Assembly: GCA_905612465.1 (NCBI GenBank)
Contig: CAJQSC010000013.1
Location: forward strand, 1 to 60,228
Direction: 5' to 3'
Length of the DNA: 60,228 bases
DNA from: an uncultured Candidatus Pelagibacter sp.
GTDB lineage: Bacteria > Pseudomonadota > Alphaproteobacteria > Pelagibacterales > Pelagibacteraceae
Position numbers and translations under genes: made by a program. The notes beneath the pieces are model-generated. The model was not told the origin of the DNA and searched no databases. It saw only the letters and a program-made list of their open reading frames with translations. Positions 43,556-52,291 of the stretch are shown in pieces (the first letter of the stretch is position 1; every line of letters starts with the position of its first letter).

Positions 43556-44752
43556 ATGGGTAAAAAAAATGACAATTCTTTGCTCTCAGCAATCCTTGAC
43601 CTTAAAAAAATAGAGGCTGTTGATAAACTGATTGAGGAAGCTCATGGCCTTCCTAACGAGTGTTATACCAGCAGTGAATACCTCAAGATTGAAAGAGATA
43701 AGATTTTCTCAGATAAATGGACTGTAATTGGTGTTGGAAGCTCTGTTCCAGATATAGGAGACGCTAAACCCTTTGAGCTTTTGGGGATACCTCTAATTAT
43801 AATTAGAGGAAATGATCAGAAAATTAGAGTTTTTCATAATGTCTGTAGTCACAGAGGGTTAAAGATCCTAAATGAACCTTGTACTCTGAAGAATGTCTTA
43901 AGATGCCCGTATCATTCATGGTCTTATGATTTTAGAGGGTCCTTAGTTGCAACCCCCCACATGGGTGGCTTAAATATTCATCAAGTAGATAACTTTGATA
44001 AATCCAAGAGCAACTTAAAAGAAGTCAGATCTAAGGTTTGGATGGATATGATTTTTATCAATTTAAACAATAATGAAATTGAATTTAATGATTATATCAA
44101 ACCACTTGAGGTCAGGTGGTCAAAATTTATCTGCAAAGATGACCAACAACTAATAAGACACGCTAAGGATTACGGTTACATTAACCTAAATGTTAAGAGT
44201 AACTGGAAATTTGCAATTGAAAATTATTGTGAGAGCTATCATTTACCAACTATTCATCCTGAGTTAAATAAAACGTCAAATATAAACGATCATTACCATA
44301 TACAAGGGTTGCCAAATAGATTTGCAGGACAGGGTAGCTATAAATACAATCAACCAATTAAGGGAAATAAAAAATTTAATAGCTTTCCTTCTTGGCCAGA
44401 AGATCTAGCTTTAAATGCAGAGTATGTTGCTTTATTTCCAAATGTTATGGTTGGTTTACACATAGACCACTTTTATATTTTTTGGTTAGAGCCCATATCT
44501 ACTAATGAAACTAAAGAACATATAGAGATGTATTACGTTGGAGAAGAGAGTGCTTATGGTGATGACTTTAAGGAAATGAGAAAAGAAAATTCAAAATTTT
44601 GGAAAGAAGTTATGACAGAAGATATTTTTGCTATTGAGGGAATGCAGGCAGGTAGAGCATCACCAGCATATAATGGGGGTAATTTCTCACCAGTTATGGA
44701 TAATCCAACCCATCAATTTCATAAGTGGATAGCAACAAATATAATAGATTAA
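43556..44752 (+). CDS. Rieske non-heme iron oxygenase, alpha subunit (GbcA/betaine-like)
   Basis: A protein of about 398 residues. The ATG at 43556 has an AGGA site 6 bp before it (43546-43549); longer frames from 43520 and 43541 lack one. The Rieske ligands are Cys-x-His in NVCSHRGLK and Cys-x-x-His in RCPYHSWSYD. The mononuclear iron triad is in IENYCESYHLPTIHPEL (two His) with a downstream acid residue near EDIFAIEG. This is the class that holds glycine betaine, choline and carnitine monooxygenases. The neighbouring demethylase makes an N- or O-methyl substrate likely. A separate reductase is not seen next to it. Confidence 0.82.
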   Translation: MGKKNDNSLLSAILDLKKIEAVDKLIEEAHGLPNECYTSSEYLKIERDKIFSDKWTVIGVGSSVPDIGDAKPFELLGIPLIIIRGNDQKIRVFHNVCSHRGLKILNEPCTLKNVLRCPYHSWSYDFRGSLVATPHMGGLNIHQVDNFDKSKSNLKEVRSKVWMDMIFINLNNNEIEFNDYIKPLEVRWSKFICKDDQQLIRHAKDYGYINLNVKSNWKFAIENYCESYHLPTIHPELNKTSNINDHYHIQGLPNRFAGQGSYKYNQPIKGNKKFNSFPSWPEDLALNAEYVALFPNVMVGLHIDHFYIFWLEPISTNETKEHIEMYYVGEESAYGDDFKEMRKENSKFWKEVMTEDIFAIEGMQAGRASPAYNGGNFSPVMDNPTHQFHKWIATNIID

Positions 44753-44814
44753 TTTTAATAATTCCTATAATATTAAATTTCATTAACCCATATGTGCAGA
44801 AAGTTAAAATCACT

Positions 44815-45219
44815 ATGAAGAAAATATTAATTATGGGTTTGCCTGGTTCAGGTAAAACAACTCTAGCATCAAAATTAGTTCCATTAATAAATGCGAAATG
44901 GCTTAATGCAGATGAGGTAAGAAAAGCTGCGGATGATTGGGATTTTTCAGAAGAAGGAAGAAAAAGACAAGCCAAAAGAATGGCAGAAAAAGCAGAAAAA
45001 CATAAACAAGATGGCAATCATGTGGTTGCAGATTTTGTTTGTCCAACACCTGCTGCTAGAGAATTATTTAATGCAGACTACGTTGTTTGGGTTGATACTA
45101 TAAAAGAAGGTAGATTTGCAGATACTAATGCCATGTTTGTAAAACCAGAAAAATATGATTATCATGTAACAACACAGGATGCTGAAAGTTGGGCTCCTAA
45201 AATAGCAAAGGAAATATAA
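44815..45219 (+). CDS. APS-kinase-like P-loop kinase
   Basis: A protein of 134 residues from the ATG at 44815 (MKKILIMGLPGSGKTTLASK); upstream residues in the longer frame do not fit. Walker A is GLPGSGKTT, and LNADEVRKAADDWDFSEEGRKRQAKRMA matches the APS-kinase motif LDGDNVRxxLxxDLGFSxEDR with some changes (the aspartate-glycine pair is lost). FVCPTPAARELF stands at the place of the CysC segment FISPYxxxR. It is shorter than CysC (about 200 residues). A nucleotidyltransferase gene follows 2 bp later. SAR11 cells are thought to lack assimilatory sulfate reduction, so another hydroxyl substrate is likely. Confidence 0.7.
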   Translation: MKKILIMGLPGSGKTTLASKLVPLINAKWLNADEVRKAADDWDFSEEGRKRQAKRMAEKAEKHKQDGNHVVADFVCPTPAARELFNADYVVWVDTIKEGRFADTNAMFVKPEKYDYHVTTQDAESWAPKIAKEI

Positions 45220-45221
45220 CT

Positions 45222-45596
45222 ATGGTTCACGTATGGGATAATAAAAAACCAACAGCACAAATGTTGGGAAGATGGCAACCATTTCATGATGGTCATTATG
45301 CTTTATTTCAAGAAATAGTTAAAAAAACAGGTCAAGTTTGTATTCAAATAAGAGATGTGCAAGGTGTTGACGATAATCCATTTGATTTTGAGACTGTTAA
45401 AAAAAATATTGAAGAAAAGCTAAACCCAGAATTCGAAGGGCAATTTAAAGTGATGATGGTGCCAAATATCACCAACATTTGTTATGGAAGAGGTGTTGGG
45501 TATAAAATTGAAGAAGTAGTATTATCTGAAGAGATACAACAAATATCAGCTACAAAAATTAGAGCTAAAATGAGAGAAGATGGAAAGCTTGAGTAA
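45222..45596 (+). CDS. Short cytidylyl/nucleotidyltransferase-fold protein
   Basis: A 124-residue protein with both halves of the nucleotidyltransferase signature: GRWQPFHDGHYALF is the (H/T)xGH motif, and QQISATKIRAKMRE is the ISxTxxR motif near the C-terminus. IRDVQGVDDNPFDF lies between them. It may activate a small phosphorylated molecule with CTP or ATP. It starts 2 bp after the APS-kinase-like gene, so they probably act on one compound in sequence. Its C-terminus overlaps the enoyl-CoA hydratase start by 17 bp. Confidence 0.75.
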   Translation: MVHVWDNKKPTAQMLGRWQPFHDGHYALFQEIVKKTGQVCIQIRDVQGVDDNPFDFETVKKNIEEKLNPEFEGQFKVMMVPNITNICYGRGVGYKIEEVVLSEEIQQISATKIRAKMREDGKLE

Positions 45597-46365
45597 TATT
45601 AAGATTAAAATTTTAGAAAAAGAAATAGCTTCAATAATTATCGATGAGTCCAAAACATATAACTCACTTTCATTTAGAAATTTAGGTGATTTAATTAAAG
45701 CTTTTAAAAGATTGGATAACGATAAAAACATTAAAGTAATAATTATTGAGGGTGCTGGAAAAGGTTTTAGTGCTGGTCATAATTTAAAAGAAGTAAGTGG
45801 ATTAAAGAAAAGAACTAAATATCAAAAATTATTTAACCTTTGTTCTAAATTAATGCTTCAAATAGTTGAGGGCAAGAAGCCCGTTATTGCTAAAGTTCAT
45901 GGAGCAGCTTTTGCTGCTGGGTGTCAATTGGTTGCAAGCTGTGATTTAGCTTACAGTACTAATGATGCAATATTTGCAACACCAGGAGTAAATATAGGAT
46001 TATTCTGTAGCACTCCGATGGTAGCAGTTAGCCGAAAAGTGAATAGAAAAAGATTAATGAAGATGCTCTTAACTGGTGAGCCTATTAAAGCAAATTATGC
46101 CAAAGAAATTGGTTTAATTAATGACCATTTTTCTAAATCAAAATTAGACAATGAGGTTCTAAAATTATCTAAAAAAATCGCTTCAAAATCTAATTTAACA
46201 ATTAAAATTGGTAAGCAAACTTTTTATAAACAGTTAGAGATGCCACTAAGAAAAGCATATGCATATACCAGTAAAATGATGACACAAAATATGATGGCAA
46301 TGGATGCTACGGAAGGCATATCTGCATTCTTAGAAAAAAGAAAACCCATATGGAAAAACAAGTAA
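45580..46365 (+). CDS. Enoyl-CoA hydratase/isomerase family protein
   Basis: A 261-residue crotonase-fold protein. KVIIIEGAGKGFSAGHNLKEV is the first oxyanion segment and KVHGAAFAAGCQLVASCDLAYS the second; VNIGLFCSTPMVAVSR is the substrate site. The usual catalytic Glu pair is not seen clearly in these segments, so hydratase, isomerase or decarboxylase activity is open. In a DMSP/propionate setting, hydration of acryloyl-CoA is a reasonable guess. It overlaps both neighbours, the nucleotidyltransferase (17 bp) and the CoA-binding protein (16 bp). Confidence 0.85.
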   Translation: MESLSNIKIKILEKEIASIIIDESKTYNSLSFRNLGDLIKAFKRLDNDKNIKVIIIEGAGKGFSAGHNLKEVSGLKKRTKYQKLFNLCSKLMLQIVEGKKPVIAKVHGAAFAAGCQLVASCDLAYSTNDAIFATPGVNIGLFCSTPMVAVSRKVNRKRLMKMLLTGEPIKANYAKEIGLINDHFSKSKLDNEVLKLSKKIASKSNLTIKIGKQTFYKQLEMPLRKAYAYTSKMMTQNMMAMDATEGISAFLEKRKPIWKNK

Positions 46366-46775
46366 TTGACGATAAGATTAAAGAGCTTTTTATAAGTTCG
46401 AGAGTTATAGCTTTAGTTGGCGCAAGTAAAAAAAAAGAAAAAGATTCAAATATAGTAATGAAATTCTTACAAAAATCTGGTTATAAAGTTATTCCTGTAA
46501 ACCCAACATGTGTAAATGACACAATACATGGGGAAAGAGTTTATGGAACTCTATTAGATATAAAAGAAAAAGTCGATATAGTAGACGTTTTTAGGCCAAG
46601 TGAAGAGGCTGTAGATATAGCCAATCAAACTAAAGAGATTGGAGCACATGTTTTGTGGCTACAACTTAATATTGAAAATGATAAGGCTAGAGAAATAGCT
46701 ATAAAAAATAAAATTTATTATATTTCTAATAAATGCACTAAAATCGAATTTGAAAAATTATTTGGAATAATTTAG
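46350..46775 (+). CDS. CoA-binding (YccU-like) protein
   Basis: A 141-residue protein with the CoA-binding Rossmann domain of succinyl-CoA ligase type: VIALVGASKKKEKDSNIVMKFL, GYKVIPVNPTC, and VDIVDVFRPSEEAVDIANQ. EIGAHVLWLQLNIENDKA completes the fold. These small proteins bind CoA but have no known reaction. It is translated from the end of the enoyl-CoA hydratase gene (16-bp overlap), which supports a CoA-linked role. Confidence 0.87.
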   Translation: MEKQVIDDKIKELFISSRVIALVGASKKKEKDSNIVMKFLQKSGYKVIPVNPTCVNDTIHGERVYGTLLDIKEKVDIVDVFRPSEEAVDIANQTKEIGAHVLWLQLNIENDKAREIAIKNKIYYISNKCTKIEFEKLFGII

Positions 46776-46842
46776 AAAATATTTTTATTAAATTAATAAT
46801 TGATATTTTAAAGATAAACCTTGCTTTTCCAGTTTTACAGAA

Positions 46843-47025
46843 CTAGTTTTTGATTACCCAAGCTCGATGATAAAAATCATCTATATTTTTTTGAATTAAT
46901 CCCTTTGCAATTTGGGTGGCTTCTTTCTCTTCAAAAGGACCATGTTTCTTTTCGGTATTTTTTAATATTGTTTTAATTTCGTTAGGATCTGTATGCTCAC
47001 CTTCAAGTACGTAAAAATTTTTCAT
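46843..47025 (-). CDS. Small DUF4170-like protein
   Basis: A 60-residue protein starting MKNFYVLEGEHTDPNEIKT, with EKKHGPFEEKEATQIAKG and DDFYHRAWVIKN at the end. The frame (YVxxGEYTD... GPFxxxEEA... VDDxxxRxxI) resembles the small alphaproteobacterial DUF4170 group, of unknown function. It stands alone on the minus strand. AGAACTAGTTT occurs at 46839-46849, overlapping its stop, and again at 47037-47047 before its start. Confidence 0.6.
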   Translation of the reverse strand: MKNFYVLEGEHTDPNEIKTILKNTEKKHGPFEEKEATQIAKGLIQKNIDDFYHRAWVIKN

Positions 47026-47059
47026 GGCTTTCTTATAGAACTAGTTTAAAAATACACAA

Positions 47060-47629
47060 ATGAAAAAAATATTTCTTATATATGGTCATTATAATGACAA
47101 ATCTTTTAATGCAGCAATAAGAGATACTTTTATCAAAACTGTAGAAGAAAATGGCAATAAAGTTGATGCTGTTGATCTTTATAAAGAAAAATTTGATCCA
47201 GTTTTTGCTGGTGAGGAACCAGGCGAAGATGTTTTAAGTCATCGTAAAAGAATAGAGGAATGTGATATAATTGTTCTAATTGCACCGATTTGGAATTTTA
47301 GAATGCCAGCAATAGTCGAGGGATGGATAGATAAAGTTTTAGCACCACCTTGGGCGTTTACGTTTAAGCAATTATGGGGAAACTACGGTTATCCAATTGG
47401 CAACTTACATAAAAAAAAAGCGATTATATTTTGTACATATGGATCTCCAAGATTAGCAATCACAACATTTTTCTTAAATTTACCAATTAGAAGGTTAAAA
47501 AGAGGTGTGTTTCATATGTGTGGCATTTATAATATTGTCTACAGAAGATACTTTGCTGTACCGTTTGTAAGTGATGAAAAAAGAAAACAATTTTTGGAAG
47601 ACGTCAAAAATACAGCACTTAATATATAG
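47060..47629 (+). CDS. NAD(P)H quinone reductase-like flavodoxin-fold protein
   Basis: A 189-residue flavodoxin_2 protein. The N-terminus KIFLIYGHYNDKSFNAAIRDTF is the FMN/FAD phosphate loop, and DIIVLIAPIWNFRMPAIVEGWIDKVLAP is the family signature PxxWxxxPAxLKGWxDRV. These KefF/NQO-like enzymes reduce quinones with NAD(P)H, protecting against toxic electrophiles. Its last 59 bp overlap the following frame. The gene is divergent from the DUF4170-like gene with a 34-bp gap. Confidence 0.87.
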   Translation: MKKIFLIYGHYNDKSFNAAIRDTFIKTVEENGNKVDAVDLYKEKFDPVFAGEEPGEDVLSHRKRIEECDIIVLIAPIWNFRMPAIVEGWIDKVLAPPWAFTFKQLWGNYGYPIGNLHKKKAIIFCTYGSPRLAITTFFLNLPIRRLKRGVFHMCGIYNIVYRRYFAVPFVSDEKRKQFLEDVKNTALNI

Positions 47630-48074
47630 GGTAATTTTAATTACTTTATTAAACTCATCAATATCTTATGCAGAGTTAGTAAAGCCTAATAATGGGATTG
47701 AGCCCTTTCTAGTTGTCCAAATTCAATTAAGAAGTCTAAAACAGAACGACAACCCTAAAAAAGATAATGGAATTGAACAGACCTGGGAATTTGCACATCC
47801 AAGTAATCGAAAAAATACAGGTCCTTTAGATAGGTTTAAAACTATGATTAAGGGTAAGTCCTATGGAATGCTTCTTAACCACCTAGATCATAAAGTTGTT
47901 GAGATAAAAACAACTGATTTAACGGCTCTTTTTGAAGTAACAGTTCTTGATAAGAATAAGGCCTATTATAAATTCAATTGGACTGTTGAAAAATACACTG
48001 CAGAAGGTCCGCTGAAAGGTTGTTGGTTGACCACAATGGTCACAGCCCCAACGCCACTTGGATCCTCAATTTAA
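47571..48074 (+). CDS. Secreted DUF4864-like protein (start uncertain)
   Basis: The mature part fits my memory of DUF4864: FLVVQIQLRSLKQND, EQTWEFAHPSNRKNTGPLDRFKTMIKG, and WTVEKYTAEGPLKGCWLTTM. The only ATG codons lie at 47571 and 47574 inside the previous gene, giving a poor basic N-terminus, while the hydrophobic run VILITLLNSSISYA followed by ELVKP is a good signal peptide with cleavage after SYA. A rare start (for example ATA or ATT near 47625-47640) would give a cleaner signal. The 59-bp overlap is long for this genome. Confidence 0.65.
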   Translation: MMKKENNFWKTSKIQHLIYRVILITLLNSSISYAELVKPNNGIEPFLVVQIQLRSLKQNDNPKKDNGIEQTWEFAHPSNRKNTGPLDRFKTMIKGKSYGMLLNHLDHKVVEIKTTDLTALFEVTVLDKNKAYYKFNWTVEKYTAEGPLKGCWLTTMVTAPTPLGSSI

Positions 48075-48133
48075 TTTAATAACTAAACGAATTTTGTTTC
48101 GTAAATTATAAAAATTTAGTAGGAATCGCATTA

Positions 48134-50566
48134 ATGAAATCTAAAGCAAAAGTTGTAGTAGTTGGCGGTGGTGTAGTAGGGGTAAGTGCTCTTTATCATT
48201 TAGCAAAAAAAGGTTTATCAGATGTTGTTCTTGTCGAGAGAAAAGAATTAACTTCAGGATCAACTTGGCATGCAGCAGGTCTACTTCCATTATTCAATAT
48301 GAGTTATTCAGTTGGACAACTTCACAAGTATGCAGTTGATCTTTATAAAAAATTAGAAGAAGAGACTGGACAGAATGTTGGTTTCAGTGTTGTGTCAAAT
48401 ATTCGTTTAGCAAGCACTAAAGATCGAATGGATGAGTATCATCAATACGCAGGTGTTGCACAAACTATAGGTGTTGATGTAAAATTTTTAACGCCAGATC
48501 AAGTAAAAGAAATTTGGCCTCTATGTCGTACAGATGATTTGCTTGGAGCAATCCAACACCCAGAAGATGGTTATATTCAGCCTGCTGATTTAACTCAAGC
48601 AATGGCTACAGGTGCAAGAAATATGGGTGCAGAAATTTATAGAAACACAGCTGTAGTTGGAATTAAACAAACTAAAGATGGATGGGTTGTTGAAACTGAC
48701 AAAGGATCTATTGAATGTGAACATGTAATTTCTTGTTCAGGAAACTTTGCAAGACAAACTGGAAAAATGGTTGGTTTAGATATTCCTGCTATACCTGTTG
48801 AGCATCAATATATTGTTACAGAAGCACACCCAGATATTTTAAAGAGAAAAAAAGAAGGCTTACCAGAGATGGGAGTTTTAAGAGATAGTGATAGCAGATG
48901 GTACATGAGAGAAGAAGCAGGTGGTTTAATTTTAGGACCCTATGAAGATGGTGCTCCAGCTTGTTATGTTGATGGACCATCAAAAGATTCTGAGTATGAA
49001 TTATTTCAAGAAGATTTAGATAGACTAGCTCCACATATTGAAGGTGCGATTCATCGAGTTCCAGCCTTTGGAGAAGTTGGTGTTAAAAAAGTTTATAATG
49101 GTGCAATTTGTTATACACCAGATGGAAACCCTATTGTTGGTCCAGCTTGGGGACTTAAAAATTTTTGGATTAATGAAGGACATAGTTTTGGTATTACTGC
49201 AGCAGGTGGTGCAGGTTGGCAACTTGCTGAATGGATTGTAGATGGAGAACCAACGGTTGATATGCTTGGTGTTGACCCAAGAAGATTTGGTGACTATGCA
49301 ACAAAATCATACTTAAAAGAAAAAAATGAAGAAGCTTATAATCATGTGTTTAAAGTTCACTATCCAGATGAAGAAAGAGGTGCTGCTAGAGAATTAAGAA
49401 CATCACCTTGTTATGACAGAATGAAGGATTTAGGTGCTGTATTTGGACAAAAATTTGGTTGGGAGAGACCAAACTTCTTTGCAACAGATGGAATGGAGCA
49501 AAAAGATGATTGGTCTTTTAGAAGATCCAAGTGGTTTGAAGCAATAAAAAAAGAATGTAAAAATGTAAAAGAAAATGTGGGTCTTTTAGATATGACTGCA
49601 TTTGCAAAGTGTAGAATTAAAGGTCCTGGTGCAGAAGAGTTTTTAGATTACTTAGTAGCTAACAAACTTCCAAAAAAAATTGGAAGAATTGGTTTATGTC
49701 ATGCCCTTAATACTAAAGGGGGAGTTCATTCTGAATTTACAATAATGAGAGAAGCGTCAGATAGTTTCTATTTAGTTTCAGCAGGAGCTAACCAAAGATT
49801 AGACCATGATTGGATTCAAAAATGGATGCCAACAGATGGGACAGTTCAATTTGAAAATCTAACTAATAGTATGGGTGTACTTGTTGTGTCTGGTCCAAAG
49901 GCTAGAGAATTAATGACAAGAGTATCAAGAGACGACTTCTCAAAAGAAAACTTTAAATGGTTAAGTGCTAAAAATGTAAACGTTGGAAACGCTCCAGTAA
50001 ATGCCATGAGAGTAAACTTTGTTGGTGAGTTGGGTTGGGAACTTCATCATCCAATTGAATATCAAAATCATATATTTGATAAATTGATGGAAGCAGGAAA
50101 AGATTTAGGTATTAAGCCATATGGGATTAGAGCAATGAATAGTTTGAGACTTGAAAAATCTTATAAACTTGTTGGAACAGAATTATCAATTGAATATTCA
50201 CCATACGAATCTGGGTTAGATAGATTTATACATCCTAATAAAGGAAACTTTATTGGTCTGGATGCACTTAATAAATGGAGAGAAAAAGGTTTTTCAAATA
50301 AATTAGTAACGATGGAAATTCATAACGTTGAAGATGCGGATGTCTTAGGTAATAATCCAATTTATGAAAATGGTAAAGTTGTAGGACGTGCAACTGGAGG
50401 TGATTTTGGATTTAGGTTAGGAAAATCTATTGCATTAGGAATGATAAAACCTGATATTGCGACAACTGGTCAAAAATTGAAAATTGATATTCTTGGTAAA
50501 ATGTATAATTGTACTATTTTAGAGGAAAGCCCTTACGATCCTGAAAATAATTTATTGAGATCATAA
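48134..50566 (+). CDS. Dimethylglycine dehydrogenase
   Basis: An 810-residue flavoprotein with a DAO-type FAD domain and a C-terminal GcvT folate domain (about 430-810). The FAD motif is [18 protein letters not shown] (about 7-24), and His46 in [11 protein letters not shown] is the covalent FAD histidine of the DMGDH/SARDH family. EHQYIVTEA and [15 protein letters not shown] are substrate-domain marks. The GcvT part has [17 protein letters not shown] and [12 protein letters not shown]. It would oxidise dimethylglycine to sarcosine with the methyl passed to THF. etfB begins at its last base and electrons can run through ETF to quinone. Sarcosine dehydrogenase is the alternative. Confidence 0.88.
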   Translation: MKSKAKVVVVGGGVVGVSALYHLAKKGLSDVVLVERKELTSGSTWHAAGLLPLFNMSYSVGQLHKYAVDLYKKLEEETGQNVGFSVVSNIRLASTKDRMDEYHQYAGVAQTIGVDVKFLTPDQVKEIWPLCRTDDLLGAIQHPEDGYIQPADLTQAMATGARNMGAEIYRNTAVVGIKQTKDGWVVETDKGSIECEHVISCSGNFARQTGKMVGLDIPAIPVEHQYIVTEAHPDILKRKKEGLPEMGVLRDSDSRWYMREEAGGLILGPYEDGAPACYVDGPSKDSEYELFQEDLDRLAPHIEGAIHRVPAFGEVGVKKVYNGAICYTPDGNPIVGPAWGLKNFWINEGHSFGITAAGGAGWQLAEWIVDGEPTVDMLGVDPRRFGDYATKSYLKEKNEEAYNHVFKVHYPDEERGAARELRTSPCYDRMKDLGAVFGQKFGWERPNFFATDGMEQKDDWSFRRSKWFEAIKKECKNVKENVGLLDMTAFAKCRIKGPGAEEFLDYLVANKLPKKIGRIGLCHALNTKGGVHSEFTIMREASDSFYLVSAGANQRLDHDWIQKWMPTDGTVQFENLTNSMGVLVVSGPKARELMTRVSRDDFSKENFKWLSAKNVNVGNAPVNAMRVNFVGELGWELHHPIEYQNHIFDKLMEAGKDLGIKPYGIRAMNSLRLEKSYKLVGTELSIEYSPYESGLDRFIHPNKGNFIGLDALNKWREKGFSNKLVTMEIHNVEDADVLGNNPIYENGKVVGRATGGDFGFRLGKSIALGMIKPDIATTGQKLKIDILGKMYNCTILEESPYDPENNLLRS

Positions 50567-51315
50567 TGAAAATATTAGTCGCTGTTAAAAGGGTAATTGA
50601 TTACAACGTTCAAGTTAGAGTTAAAGAGGATGGAACTGGAGTCGTTACAGATAATGTTAAAATGTCCAGTAACCCACCTGATGACAATGCAATTGAAGAA
50701 GCTGTAAAAATTAAAGAAGCAGGCAAAGCAACAGAAATTATTGCAATTACAGTGGGTGAAGAAAAGTCACAAGAAACCGTTAGAAAAGCTTTAGCAGTGG
50801 GTGCTGATAGGGGAATTTTAATCAAAACTGAAGGAACTGTTGAGCCATTAGCTGTAGCAAAAGCGCTGCAAAAAATTGTTGATAAAGAAAAACCAGACCT
50901 AGTGTTTATGGGTAAACAAGCAATTGATGACGATTGTAATCAGACAGGTCAAATGTTAAGTGCCTTATTAAATTGGCCTCAAGCAACATTTGCATCCAAA
51001 ATTGAAATAAAAGATAAAATTCTAAAAGTTACAAGAGAAATAGATGAAGGATTAGAAACAATTGAAGTTAATCTTCCAGCTATTGTTACATGTGATTTAA
51101 GATTAAATGAACCGAGATATGCGTCTTTGCCAAATATCATGAAAGCTAAAAAAAAACCTATAGAGATATTTACAGCCGCAGATCTAGGAATTGATATAAC
51201 ACCTAGGGTTCAGCAAATTAAAGTAGAAGAACCCCCAAAAAGAAAAGCAGGAATTAAAGTTGCAAGTGTTGCTGAGTTAGTTAGCAAACTTAAAAATGAG
51301 GCAAAGGTAATATAA
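50566..51315 (+). CDS. etfB: Electron transfer flavoprotein, beta subunit
   Basis: A 249-residue EtfB. The N-terminus [20 protein letters not shown] is the family start, followed by [18 protein letters not shown] and [27 protein letters not shown], with the AMP and recognition-loop region near 185-200. It shares one base with the DMGDH stop (TAATG) and one with etfA (TAATG), a coupled trio. It carries electrons with EtfA from DMGDH. Confidence 0.96.
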   Translation: MKILVAVKRVIDYNVQVRVKEDGTGVVTDNVKMSSNPPDDNAIEEAVKIKEAGKATEIIAITVGEEKSQETVRKALAVGADRGILIKTEGTVEPLAVAKALQKIVDKEKPDLVFMGKQAIDDDCNQTGQMLSALLNWPQATFASKIEIKDKILKVTREIDEGLETIEVNLPAIVTCDLRLNEPRYASLPNIMKAKKKPIEIFTAADLGIDITPRVQQIKVEEPPKRKAGIKVASVAELVSKLKNEAKVI

Positions 51316-52268
51316 TGTCAGTTTTATTAATAGCAGAACATAATAACAAAGAAGTAAAACCTTTTACATTAAATGCAATTACCGCAGCATCACAAATGGA
51401 TGGAGATGTACATGTTTTATTAATTGGAAATAATTGTGGTGATGTTGCTAAAGCATTATCTGAAATGTCAGCTGTTAAAAAAGTATTACATGCTGAAGCT
51501 GCTCATTATGAAAACTATTTAGCTGAAAACTTTGCTCCATTAGTTGTAAAAGTTTCAGAAAATTATTCTCACATTGTTAGCTCTGCAAATACATTTGGTA
51601 AGAATTTGATGCCAAGAATAGCAGCTCATTTAGATATATCTCAAGTAAGTGATATTACTAAAGTTATATCACCGGATACATTTATAAGACCTATTTATGC
51701 AGGAAATGCATTTGCTACAGTAAAAAGCACAGATACTAAAAAATGCATAACAATTAGACCAACTTCTTTTGAACCTTGCGAAACGTCTGGTGGATCTGCT
51801 CCAATAGAAAAAATTGAAGCAACTGAAGAGTTTACTTTATCAAAATTTATTAAAAGAGAAGAAGTTAAATCAGATAGACCAGAGCTTGGAACAGCTAGAA
51901 TTGTAATTTCAGGTGGTAGAGGAATGCAGAATGGAGAGAATTTCAAATTGATTGCTGATATTGCAGATAAATTAAATGCTGCAATTGGTGCGTCAAGAGC
52001 TGCAGTTGATGCAGGCTATATAAGTAATGAACACCAAGTCGGTCAAACTGGTAAAGTAGTTGTACCTGACTTATATATTGCTGTTGGAATTTCAGGTGCA
52101 ATTCAGCACTTAGCTGGAATGAAAGAAAGTAAAATAATTGTTGCTATAAATAAAGATGGTGAAGCTCCAATATTTAGTGTCGCAGACTACGGTCTAGAAG
52201 CTGATTTATTTGAGGCATTACCTCAATTCCTAGAAGAATTGAATAAATTAAATAGTATACAAAAATAA
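51315..52268 (+). CDS. etfA: Electron transfer flavoprotein, alpha subunit
   Basis: A 317-residue EtfA. RIVISGGRGMQNGENFKLI begins the FAD domain, GASRAAVDAGYISNEHQVGQTGKVVVPDLYIAVGISGAIQHLAGM is the strongest signature, and AINKDGEAPIFSVADYGLEADLFEALP closes the family C-terminus. It pairs with EtfB, binds FAD and passes electrons to ETF-QO, encoded 23 bp downstream. Confidence 0.97.
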   Translation: MSVLLIAEHNNKEVKPFTLNAITAASQMDGDVHVLLIGNNCGDVAKALSEMSAVKKVLHAEAAHYENYLAENFAPLVVKVSENYSHIVSSANTFGKNLMPRIAAHLDISQVSDITKVISPDTFIRPIYAGNAFATVKSTDTKKCITIRPTSFEPCETSGGSAPIEKIEATEEFTLSKFIKREEVKSDRPELGTARIVISGGRGMQNGENFKLIADIADKLNAAIGASRAAVDAGYISNEHQVGQTGKVVVPDLYIAVGISGAIQHLAGMKESKIIVAINKDGEAPIFSVADYGLEADLFEALPQFLEELNKLNSIQK

Positions 52269-52291
52269 TCAGTACTGTAAAAATTTAACAT

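Noticed and set aside
44694-44814. Longer start of the APS-kinase-like gene at 44725
   Set aside because: The 30 added residues are hydrophobic and do not match kinases of this class; the Walker A motif begins right after the ATG at 44815, as in related proteins.
46839-47047. AGAACTAGTTT repeated on both sides of the 60-residue DUF4170-like gene, as if target-site duplications of an inserted element
   Set aside because: The enclosed 200 bp holds no transposase, no terminal inverted repeats, and the first copy overlaps the stop codon. The core AACTAGTT is a short palindrome, and an 11-bp match is not enough to claim insertion in AT-rich DNA.
47571-47640. The first ATG of the DUF4864-like frame as a secure start
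   Set aside because: It lies 59 bp inside the previous gene and gives a basic N-terminus before the signal peptide. A rare start codon nearer 47625-47640 fits the protein better but cannot be proven from sequence.
48085-48105. ACGAA/TTCGT hairpin before DMGDH as a terminator or regulatory stem
   Set aside because: The stem has only five pairs and no T run on the plus strand; a structure this small is expected by chance in AT-rich gaps.
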